DNA of 18,386 bases, taken from positions 1 to 18,386 of the forward strand of contig DHHZ01000122.1 in NCBI GenBank assembly GCA_002403515.1, in the 5' to 3' direction. Within the stretch, counting starts at the first letter, position 1; each line of letters starts with the position of its first letter. The notes below the pieces were generated by a model, which worked only from the letters and a program-made list of their open reading frames with translations, had not been told where the DNA came from and searched no databases. This DNA is from Legionellales bacterium UBA4759 (GTDB lineage: Bacteria > Pseudomonadota > Gammaproteobacteria > Legionellales > Legionellaceae). This document shows positions 6,827 to 13,915 of the stretch, one piece after another. Position numbers and translations under genes: made by a program.

Positions 6827-7418
6827 TATTTTTATAAAGTTGATCAATTGGATCTTTAAGCAAACGCAGTTGGTCAATTTTTTCTTGAAAGTCTTTCAAT
6901 TGATTTTTCAACTCTCTAAGTTTGATGGTCAGGGTGTTATTAAATTTACTGACATTCTCAATTAATTTAATATCATCTGGCGTGGTGATATCTAAATAGA
7001 TTAACGCAGAAAAATCAATGTTTTCCATGATATCAATCACCGCATCACGAGAACTGTTTACATTGTCTAAAAACATACGAGTAATTTTTTTAAATTCAGC
7101 CAAGTAAGATTTATATTTATCAATATTATTAACGATTTTTTCTATTTCAAGTAATTTTAATCTAAAATCATTGGTATGGGTTTCTAAAAGCATAATACTA
7201 TCTAAATAAACTTTAAAAAATTTTTGAAAATCCAATTGATAAGAATGGAATGCGCCTTGTGCCAATTTCAGTTTTTTTCGGGACAAGTTATCTTCCATAA
7301 GAGATATTTTATTTTCTAGAGTTTGAAAATTATCTTCAACATCAGACTTAATTCCATCAAGGAAATCATTGTAATCAATTAACGAAGTCCCAAGGTTTTC
7401 ATCATTCATTTCATTCAT
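6813..7418 (-). CDS. Coiled-coil cytosolic protein of unknown function
   Basis: A 201-residue acidic-to-neutral protein with no signal peptide and no membrane segment. Most of the chain is predicted helix with heptad-like hydrophobic spacing. The clearest stretches are about 28-55 (NFQTLENKISLMEDNLSRKK), 85-110 and 165-190 (LRELKNQLKDFQEKIDQLR), so a coiled coil or helical bundle is likely. A strong ribosome site, AGGAG (7425-7429), lies 6 nt before the ATG. TATACT at 7441-7446 on the same strand may be the -10. It is transcribed divergently from the transporter operon and convergently with ligA. I recognise no family; a structural or adaptor role is only a guess. Confidence 0.8.
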   Translation of the reverse strand: MNEMNDENLGTSLIDYNDFLDGIKSDVEDNFQTLENKISLMEDNLSRKKLKLAQGAFHSYQLDFQKFFKVYLDSIMLLETHTNDFRLKLLEIEKIVNNIDKYKSYLAEFKKITRMFLDNVNSSRDAVIDIMENIDFSALIYLDITTPDDIKLIENVSKFNNTLTIKLRELKNQLKDFQEKIDQLRLLKDPIDQLYKNTNLK

Positions 7419-7508
7419 ATCACTCTCCTGATATAGGGTAAGTATAGCTTAATTTAAAAAAACTGGTTGTGGCAATCAAGTTGTGTTAATCTGTGAAATA
7501 AAAGGAAT

Positions 7509-9545
7509 TTGAGTAAAATAGTGAAAATAGGATTATTAATTATTCAATTTATTTTTGTTTTATCCGCAAATGCCTTGGTATTGAATAAGCCTTTTCCTCA
7601 AGAGCCCAAGGATGAGAGAATAGCACACAGGTCAATTGTTTCATTTCCCACAACATTAGATCCTCAAGAAGTCTATGATAACCAAAATATTTTCTTAATA
7701 CGCCAAGTGTATGAACAACTTTATAATATCAATTACCTTAATAAAAAAATAAAAATCACCCCATATCTTGCAAGCGAGCTACCAAAAATTACTTTTTTAG
7801 ATAAAAGAGGGAAAGTTATTGGTTCAAAAAAATCCAATGAAATAGCTTTTACTGTTTATCACATTCCTATTAAAAAAAATATTTATTATCAGCCGCATCC
7901 TGCATTTTGTAAAACTGAAAGCTTGAAAGATTGTATTGGTGTGAAAAGGGCGCTTGTCAGTGAAGATTTTGTCTACTCTTTTCAAAGAACCGCGAATAAA
8001 AAAATTAATTCACCGATTGTCAGTTTATTAAGTAAATATATATGGGGGTATAATGATTTTTTACACGGAAAGTCACAAAATATTCAGGGTGTTCGCGCCA
8101 TAGATCGATATACCTTGGAAATAATTACCGAAGGTTATTATGCCCAGTTTATTTATTGGTTGGGAATGCCGCTTTTAGCACCTATTGCCCATGAAGTCGA
8201 TGAATATTATCTAAACCGAGACAATAAGGAAGTTTGGCGTTGGTTTACAGCAGGAACCGGGCCTTTCATGTTATTTAATGACAAAGGTTATCAGAAACTA
8301 TCGTTCATAAAAAATCCGCATTTTAGAAAAGAAATTATCAACGAAAAAACTTTAGAAGATGAAAATTATCAAAAACATATTGGCCAACAAGTGCCTCTAA
8401 TCGATAAAATAGAGTTTTATCTTGAGAAAGAATCTATTCCTCGCTGGAATAAGTTTTTACAATCTTATTACGATTTATCATCTATTCCTTCAGAAACTTT
8501 TGAAAAGGTGGTTTGGCTTGGGCCAGACGGACGTGAAAGAATAAGTCCACAATTAGAAAAACAAAATATTATTCTAAAAAGCAAAGAAACCTATAGTTTG
8601 AATGGTTTGTCTTTTAATATGTTAGATAAGCGTTTGGGAAACAATCGTTATCTTCGTCAGGCCATATCAATTGCGATAAATTATTTAGAATATATTAACA
8701 TTTTCCAAAATGCTTTTGTCCAGCAATCCCAAGGCCCAGTGCCTCAAATATTATTGGAAAGTGAAAATATTGATGGTTTTAACCCATACATTTTTACCCG
8801 GTTTGGCAAGCATTTCATTCGCAAAAACCTCACAGAGGCTAAACGATTATTGGCTAAGGCCGGATATCCTAATGGGATAGACCCAAACACGCATAAACCC
8901 TTGGTTTTAATTTTAGATGTAGAATCTTCGGGAAGCCCTTACGATAAAGCAATATTTAATTGGTACAGGAAAAAATTTAAAACGCTGGGTATTACTTTAG
9001 AAATTCGTGAAAATGATAAAAATCGATTAAATTATCTATTAGAAAAAGGTTTATATCAAATGACCCTGCATGGTTGGGCCGCCGATTATCCAGATACAGA
9101 AAATTTCTTTATGTTGTTTTATAGTAAAAATAGTAAGAAAAAGTTCTTTGGACCTAATATCAGCAACTATAACAATCCTCAGTACGATAAATTATTTGAA
9201 AAACTATCATCACCTTTGAGTGAAAATGAAAAAAAAGCGCTAGAAATACAACTCTACCAAATTCTAATTCGTGATTGCGTATGGGCCTGGGGAATTAATA
9301 GCCAATTGATTTATCTGCATTATAACTGGCTTGAAAGCACGTTGGATACTTCACCTTTTTTATCTGGTAATTCAAAATATTATGCGCTTGATACCGCCAA
9401 AAGATCAAAGGCTTGGGTCTTACTCAATCAAGCAGAATTTAAACCATTAATCATCATTATTTTAACTGTTTTACTCTTAATTTTACCTTTCTTATGGGAA
9501 ATGGTGAAATTTAATCGCAGTAAAGCAAAAAGAACAACATTTTAG
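7509..9545 (+). CDS. Peptide-type ABC transporter substrate-binding protein, C-terminally anchored
   Basis: Solute-binding protein of the SBP_bac_5 (OppA/DppA/YejA) family, 678 residues. It would capture oligopeptides or similar substrates in the periplasm. The signal sequence (to about residue 22, SANA) has no lipobox cysteine. Family blocks include TLDPQEVYDNQNIFLIRQVYEQL, the SEDFVYSFQRTANKKINSP region, TGTGPFML, and LRQAISIAINYLEYI followed by QGPVPQI. A hydrophobic segment near 646-663 (PLIIIILTVLLLILPFLW) with a basic tail should anchor it to the inner membrane, replacing a lipid anchor. The start is uncertain: TTG at 7509 lies too close to AAAGGAA (7501-7507). GTG at 7521 gives an equally good signal peptide (MKIGLLIIQF...). 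It is first in an operon with two permeases. Confidence 0.9.
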   Translation: MSKIVKIGLLIIQFIFVLSANALVLNKPFPQEPKDERIAHRSIVSFPTTLDPQEVYDNQNIFLIRQVYEQLYNINYLNKKIKITPYLASELPKITFLDKRGKVIGSKKSNEIAFTVYHIPIKKNIYYQPHPAFCKTESLKDCIGVKRALVSEDFVYSFQRTANKKINSPIVSLLSKYIWGYNDFLHGKSQNIQGVRAIDRYTLEIITEGYYAQFIYWLGMPLLAPIAHEVDEYYLNRDNKEVWRWFTAGTGPFMLFNDKGYQKLSFIKNPHFRKEIINEKTLEDENYQKHIGQQVPLIDKIEFYLEKESIPRWNKFLQSYYDLSSIPSETFEKVVWLGPDGRERISPQLEKQNIILKSKETYSLNGLSFNMLDKRLGNNRYLRQAISIAINYLEYINIFQNAFVQQSQGPVPQILLESENIDGFNPYIFTRFGKHFIRKNLTEAKRLLAKAGYPNGIDPNTHKPLVLILDVESSGSPYDKAIFNWYRKKFKTLGITLEIRENDKNRLNYLLEKGLYQMTLHGWAADYPDTENFFMLFYSKNSKKKFFGPNISNYNNPQYDKLFEKLSSPLSENEKKALEIQLYQILIRDCVWAWGINSQLIYLHYNWLESTLDTSPFLSGNSKYYALDTAKRSKAWVLLNQAEFKPLIIIILTVLLLILPFLWEMVKFNRSKAKRTTF

Positions 9546-9557
9546 GAGAGTATTATT
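9544..9557 (+). promoter_or_regulatory. Shine-Dalgarno and probable ATT start of the first permease
   Basis: AGGAG (9544-9548) lies 6 nt before an ATT at 9555-9557 that is in frame with the permease. The next usual starts (TTG 9570, TTG 9573, ATG 9576) are 21 nt or more from it. Translation from ATT gives (M)LKRILLMIPILF, the typical OppB/DppB N-terminus. Confidence 0.6.
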
Positions 9558-10520
9558 TTAAAGCGCATCTTGTTGATGATTCCAATTTTATTTGTGGTTC
9601 ATTTGGCTACCTTTTTATTATTTTTTGTCATGAATAGCCCAGATGATATTGCCCGTAACCACTTGGGGAATCGCATGGTCAAGGCAGAGGATTTGCAAAT
9701 TTGGAAAAGCAAACATGGTTATGATGTCCCTTTATTTTGGAATGATTCTCAAGCTGGGGCAAAAAAAGCAACCAAGACTTTATTTTATGAACAGACCAAA
9801 TACCTTTTTACATTTAATTTTGGTTTATCAATTTCAGGCAATAATATCAATGCGGAAATTAAGCAAAGGGTTTTGCCAAGTTTGGCAATAGCTCTACCAA
9901 GTTTTATTTTTGGGATATTATTTAATCTAATTATATCTTGTGTTTTGGTCTATTTTAGGAACACACACCTCAACCACATTGGCTTAATTGTAAGCATTTC
10001 TTTTCTTTCTATATCTACCTTATTTTATATTGTTTTTTCACAATACTATTTGGCGTATCTTTGGAAATGGTTTCCAATTTCTGGTTATGAATCAGGTTTT
10101 GCGGCAATTTCATTTGTATTGTTGCCTATTATCACACATCTATTAGCCGGTCTTGGGGCCGGGACAAGATGGTATCGTGCGTTAATCTTAGAAGAGATAG
10201 AGCAAGCTTATGTGACCACCGCACGTGCAGGTGGTATCCAGGAATCCAAAATATTATGGTCTTATGCTTTAAGGAATGCCTTATTACCCATTGTCACCGG
10301 TGCAGTGGTGCTAATTCCTTCTTTATTTCTCGGCAGTATTTTGTATGAATCATTTTTTTCAATACCTGGTCTTGGTAATTATCTCTTAGAGGCTTTAACT
10401 AAAGAAGATTTTCCAGTGGTGAGAACCATGGTTTTTTTAGGCTGTTTGAGTTACATGATTGGGTTAATTTTAACAGATATTGTTTATGGATTTGTGGATC
10501 CAAGGGTTAGGGTTCGATGA
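9555..10520 (+). CDS. Peptide-type ABC transporter permease (OppB/YejB-like)
   Basis: Inner-membrane permease, 321 residues from ATT at 9555 (316 from the TTG at 9570). I prefer ATT because it has a correctly spaced AGGAG and restores the usual LxRRILLMIP-like N-terminus. Helix 1 is followed by a periplasmic stretch with SPDDIARNHLGNRMVKAEDLQIWKSKHGYD. This is where OppB-type proteins carry their conserved loop. The BPD_transp_1 domain occupies the last ~200 residues. It includes the ATPase-contacting EAA loop, VTTARAGGIQESKILWSYAL...LLP, and the C-terminal FSIPGLGNYLLEAL and DPRVRVR motifs. The stop overlaps the next gene's start as ATGA (10517-10520), a sign of translational coupling. Confidence 0.92.
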   Translation: MLKRILLMIPILFVVHLATFLLFFVMNSPDDIARNHLGNRMVKAEDLQIWKSKHGYDVPLFWNDSQAGAKKATKTLFYEQTKYLFTFNFGLSISGNNINAEIKQRVLPSLAIALPSFIFGILFNLIISCVLVYFRNTHLNHIGLIVSISFLSISTLFYIVFSQYYLAYLWKWFPISGYESGFAAISFVLLPIITHLLAGLGAGTRWYRALILEEIEQAYVTTARAGGIQESKILWSYALRNALLPIVTGAVVLIPSLFLGSILYESFFSIPGLGNYLLEALTKEDFPVVRTMVFLGCLSYMIGLILTDIVYGFVDPRVRVR

Positions 10521-11818
10521 ATATGCATTTCAGTGATGTCATCTACTTATTGTTGAATGTGATAATTGTGTATTTTATTATTTCAGCTTTTCAAAATACA
10601 TATAATCAAAAAATTTGGATTAAAATCTTTAGACAACCCATTGCTGCTATTTCATTGGGAGTTCTTTTGGTTTTTTGGTTGATATCAATTTTAGACAGTA
10701 TCCGATTCAATCATTTTACTTTGGTGGATTTTATGTTTTACCCATTGAATGAGGTGATGGAATTTTCATATTCAAAACCATTTGCTGTGAATCTGCTGAT
10801 TCCAAAAGTGAAGTTTATAGACGGGAAATATCAAGCTCTATATGCACATTTATCATATGTACCGAAGACCTTTAAATCTTCGATAGATGTTTGGGCTTAT
10901 GTTTTTAAATTATTATTTAAAGTCAGTCTATTTTTCAGTTTAACTCTAGCCATGGTCTGGATTTTTTTTCGTAAGAAAATTTATCATTTGTTGCCTTATC
11001 AAAAAAATATTCTCTGGATGATTATCAGTTTTTTGCTGACCGTTGCAGTTTTTATATTTCTTTTATTTTTATCTCGTCAATTTCATGTATTTGGTACAGG
11101 TCAAATTGGACAAGATATTTTATACCAAGCGGTCAAAAGCATCCGCACAGGCATGTTAATTAGTTTGATGACTACCATGTTGATGTTGCCATTTGCGCTT
11201 GGATTTGGACTGGTTGCAGGCTATTATGGCGGGGCAGTAGATATGGCTATTCAATTTATTTACACCACCATCAGTTCAATTCCTTCTGTACTTTTTATTG
11301 GTTCAGTTCTTTTAGCATGGCAGCTTTATATATCCGCTCATCACAGTTCTTGGAATGCCATAACCATTGCTGATACGCGTTTAATGATGATTTGCGTACT
11401 TTTAGGTCTTACCGACTGGGCGCATTTATGTCGATATATACGAGCTGAAGTATTAAAACTCAGAGAGTTGGATTATATCCAGGCGGCGAAGCTATTAGGC
11501 ACTTCCAAATCAAGGATATTACTTAAACACCTTTTACCCAACACCATGCATTTAATTATCACCAGCTTAGTATTGAATTTTAGTTTCTTGGTGCTTGCAG
11601 AATCGGTTCTTACATATTTAGGAATTGGCGTATCACCTTTGACAATCAGCTGGGGAAACATGATTAACGCAGCGCGTTTAGAGTTGGCACGAGATCCTGT
11701 CATTTGGTGGCCGTTAATGGCAGCATTTATTTTCATGTTTATTCTGGTATTGTCATGCAATTTATTTGCAGATAGTCTTAGAAAAGCACTTAATCCTCGA
11801 GAAGAAATTCATGATTAG
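10517..11818 (+). CDS. Peptide-type ABC transporter permease (OppC/YejE-like), long N-terminal region
   Basis: Second permease, 433 residues, pairing with the preceding one. The C-terminal ~250 residues are a standard BPD_transp_1 domain. It shows FGTGQIGQDILYQAVKSIRTGMLISL, the EAA loop LDYIQAAKLLGTSKSRILLKHLLPN, and LAESVLTYLGIGVSPLTISWGNMI near the end. It is about 130 residues longer than ordinary OppC proteins. The N-terminal half contains three hydrophobic segments (about 8-24, 43-60, 130-150) around a ~70-residue loop, then another helix near 165-185 before the conserved domain. No ATPase gene follows. The next sequence is a terminator for the opposite strand, and no T-tailed hairpin is seen for this operon. 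Confidence 0.9.
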   Translation: MNMHFSDVIYLLLNVIIVYFIISAFQNTYNQKIWIKIFRQPIAAISLGVLLVFWLISILDSIRFNHFTLVDFMFYPLNEVMEFSYSKPFAVNLLIPKVKFIDGKYQALYAHLSYVPKTFKSSIDVWAYVFKLLFKVSLFFSLTLAMVWIFFRKKIYHLLPYQKNILWMIISFLLTVAVFIFLLFLSRQFHVFGTGQIGQDILYQAVKSIRTGMLISLMTTMLMLPFALGFGLVAGYYGGAVDMAIQFIYTTISSIPSVLFIGSVLLAWQLYISAHHSSWNAITIADTRLMMICVLLGLTDWAHLCRYIRAEVLKLRELDYIQAAKLLGTSKSRILLKHLLPNTMHLIITSLVLNFSFLVLAESVLTYLGIGVSPLTISWGNMINAARLELARDPVIWWPLMAAFIFMFILVLSCNLFADSLRKALNPREEIHD

Positions 11819-11820
11819 GT

Positions 11821-11868
11821 AAAAATAAAAAAACCTGGCAGGTGGAAATATTTCTGCATTGTCAGGTT
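11821..11868 (-). terminator. Rho-independent terminator of the 46-residue peptide gene
   Basis: TGTCAGGTT (11860-11868) and AACCTGGCA (11832-11840) pair over nine positions with one G-U. On the minus strand the hairpin is followed by TTTTTTTATTTTT (complement of 11821-11833). It begins 20 nt after the peptide stop. On the plus strand the tail is not T-rich, so it does not look like an intrinsic terminator for the transporter operon. Confidence 0.75.
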
Positions 11869-11888
11869 ATAAAAATGGAACAAAAAAA

Positions 11889-12029
11889 TCATAATAACAT
11901 AGGGGGCTTAGTAGGGTGTGCCTCTCCACCTAATTCTTCACTGGCATCTACAGGCTTTGAGCTCGCATAAGACAAAGATATCATATTCAGTGATAAAACC
12001 AATAAGGCCAAAATTTTTAAAGCCTTCAT
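11889..12029 (-). CDS. Small secreted peptide, 46 residues
   Basis: A short gene easily missed because of its size. It encodes a 46-residue precursor beginning MKALKILALLVLSLNM. Residues 1-22 form a classic signal peptide (two lysines, Leu-rich core, ending SYA). The predicted mature peptide of about 24 residues is SSKPVDASEELGGEAHPTKP plus PMLL. It has no cysteine, so it is not a lipoprotein. Support comes from a perfect AGGAGG (12035-12040) 5 nt before the ATG, a TATACT -10 at 12068-12073, and a strong terminator 20 nt after the stop. Together these make a complete single-gene unit. Function unknown; a periplasmic or secreted peptide is all that can be said. Confidence 0.78.
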   Translation of the reverse strand: MKALKILALLVLSLNMISLSYASSKPVDASEELGGEAHPTKPPMLL

Positions 12030-12067
12030 GACTTCCTCCTTGTGAAAATTTTAATCTTTCAATTCTC

Positions 12068-12073
12068 AGTATA
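12068..12073 (-). promoter_or_regulatory. -10 element of the small secreted peptide gene
   Basis: On the minus strand the sequence reads TATACT, about 39 nt before the ATG at 12029. This implies a leader of roughly 30 nt carrying the AGGAGG. The -35 region is AT-rich (GTTTAA at a 16-nt spacing) and weak. Confidence 0.5.
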
Positions 12074-12106
12074 GTCTAATTTTTTAATTTTAAACCTAAA
12101 TAGTCT

Positions 12107-13845
12107 ATGCTTAAGATAGATGAACAATGGAAAAAATTAAAAATGAAGTTTTCAGAAATCAGTTCTGCATTATGTTATACACTCGAGAAGTGGGGAATAA
12201 ATTGCCTCTATGGCGTCACAGGTGGTGGGCTTTTAGAGTTGATTAAGCATCTTCCTCAATAACTTCAATTTTATACATTGTCTGAGTTTGCGGCCGGTTA
12301 TGCGCCTATCGGTGGCTATCTTGCTTCAACTAAAATAAGTGCTAGTGCTTGCGTGCCAGGTATTGCGATTAAATTATTAGGTGCTGGTATGAGTGATGCA
12401 AAATTTTTACGATTACCAGCACTTTATTTGGTTTCTTTAAATCATTCGAAACTTGTAAACTTAACGCCTTTACAAGATGTCAGTCCTTATGGAATGAATA
12501 TTATTGCGCAACTTAAAGCAGAGTTTGGTGAAGATGCGATTTATATGAAAGATGTCGAGTCATTTCCTCAATGTTTGGAAAAAATTGCTGCTACTTTATC
12601 AGCAAAAAGACCTGCAATTTTTATGTTTCACCCTAATTTATTGATACAACCAATAGCAATTTCAAAAATACCTTCATTAACACCACCTAATTTTTCGAGC
12701 GCTCACGATGTTATAGATTTTAGTAATCGTTTAAAAATGGCCATTCATCAAAAAAAACAAATCTATCTTTATGTTTGCTCTGAGGCTGGTATCGATGAAA
12801 GAATCAATGCTCTGATTAAAACTCTCCAGTCTATGGTTCAATTTCATGTGTTTTGTACCGTTAATGGTTCCAATGCCTGTACTGATTTAGAAAATTATTT
12901 AGGCCATGTTGGATTAGGCGGACGTAAGCATGTTAATAAAACATGGCAATCTTTAGGAAGGAATGATGTATTAATTACTTTAGGTATGGAAGCAGGAGAT
13001 TATCATTTTTTAAAAAATAAAATGGATGTATCTGAGACATTGACTATAACCAATGATTTTGAATCCTATGGTTTTATTGAAAAATCTTACGCTCATCGCT
13101 TTAATGGGGAATTTCATTTATTTAAAGGTGAAATTGCTGATTTTTTAGAGAGAGTCATCCAAATACTTCAAAATGAAATTTTGCCCAAAGATAACTTGAC
13201 AATTGAGTCTAATAAATTTGATTATTCTCATGAAAAAAAATACTCTGAATCTGTTAGTGTTTACGAATTTTATCAGCAAATTCAACATCTTTTCCCACAT
13301 AATAGTATAGGTTTTGATGATGTGTGTATTGCATATCGTGATAGACAATTTGTTTTAAATAAGCCATCTAAAAATATTCGTTTTTTTTCATCTCAAGACT
13401 CTTCGGGCATGGGTGGTATTTTTGGGATGCTAATAGGGGCTAAGGTATCTAACCCAAATCTTCATTGTTTTGGTTTTACAGGAGATGGTTGTTGGCGCTT
13501 ATTCTCTGGCGCAATGCCTGAAGCATCGAAACTAGGCGTTGTTTTATTTTTATTTAACAATCAGCGCTATGGAATTGTAAAAAATTATACTGACAAACTA
13601 AACGGAAGTCATTACGACCATAGTCAATTGGGGCGTGTGGATTTTGTCAAAGCGGCAAAAGCTTGTGGTTGGCAGGCTTATCATTTAGCCCCTAACCTTA
13701 GTAACTTAGAGGGGCTGATGAAAAAGGCAAAAAAACCAAACAATCCATCCTAATAGAAGTAATTACAGATACATCAGAAGAATTGGGATGGAACCCTCGT
13801 GAACTAAAGGTTCAATATATCCAAAAGGATAATCCAAGCAGTTAA
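12107..13845 (+). pseudogene. Thiamine-diphosphate-dependent decarboxylase (pyruvate/indolepyruvate decarboxylase-like), disrupted
   Basis: Remains of a TPP enzyme of about 579 codons, the usual length. One frame runs from ATG 12107 (or 12143) through WGINCLYGVTGGGLLELIKH, hits TAA at 12260-12262, and continues with LQFYTLSEFAAGYAPIGGYLA. SEFAAGY should hold the catalytic glutamate that activates the cofactor, so the stop falls inside the N-terminal domain, just before it. The C-terminal domain keeps the TPP/Mg motif, GDGCWRLF...FLFNN. Near the end the reading frame is lost after MKKAKK at an A7 run (13729-13735). The -1 frame then supplies the expected ending SILIEVITDTSEELG and stops at 13843-13845. 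A TTG at 12278 could restart translation but would lack the first ~50 residues. Two lesions make a nonfunctional gene the likeliest reading. Confidence 0.82.
13729..13735 (+). other. A7 run at the frameshift, in phase for -1 slippage
   Basis: In the upstream frame the run reads gcA AAA AAA, which is the X XXY YYZ layout for a -1 slip. A -1 shift here joins exactly to the frame encoding the conserved C-terminus. It may be a simple loss of one A, or a site where polymerase or ribosome slippage yields some full-length product. Confidence 0.45.
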
Positions 13846-13876
13846 CTAAATTCCTGATGTTAAACCACCTATGATG

Positions 13877-13885
13877 TGATAAACT
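13877..13885 (+). promoter_or_regulatory. Probable extended -10 of dnaE
   Basis: TGATAAACT gives TG-n-TAAACT with the hexamer at 13880-13885, 36 nt before the dnaE ATG. No good -35 is seen at 16-18 nt upstream. Confidence 0.45.
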
Positions 13886-13915
13886 ATTTTTAAATTTTAG
13901 AATCGCACCTAAACC

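Noticed and set aside
11832..11868. Hairpin as terminator of the transporter operon on the plus strand
   Set aside because: The plus-strand tail is A-rich, not T-rich. The T-tract is on the minus strand, fitting the small peptide gene.
13729..13735. Programmed -1 frameshift as normal expression of an intact enzyme
   Set aside because: The phase is right, but a separate in-frame TAA at 12260 also breaks the gene, and no stimulatory hairpin is evident. Kept only as a possibility.
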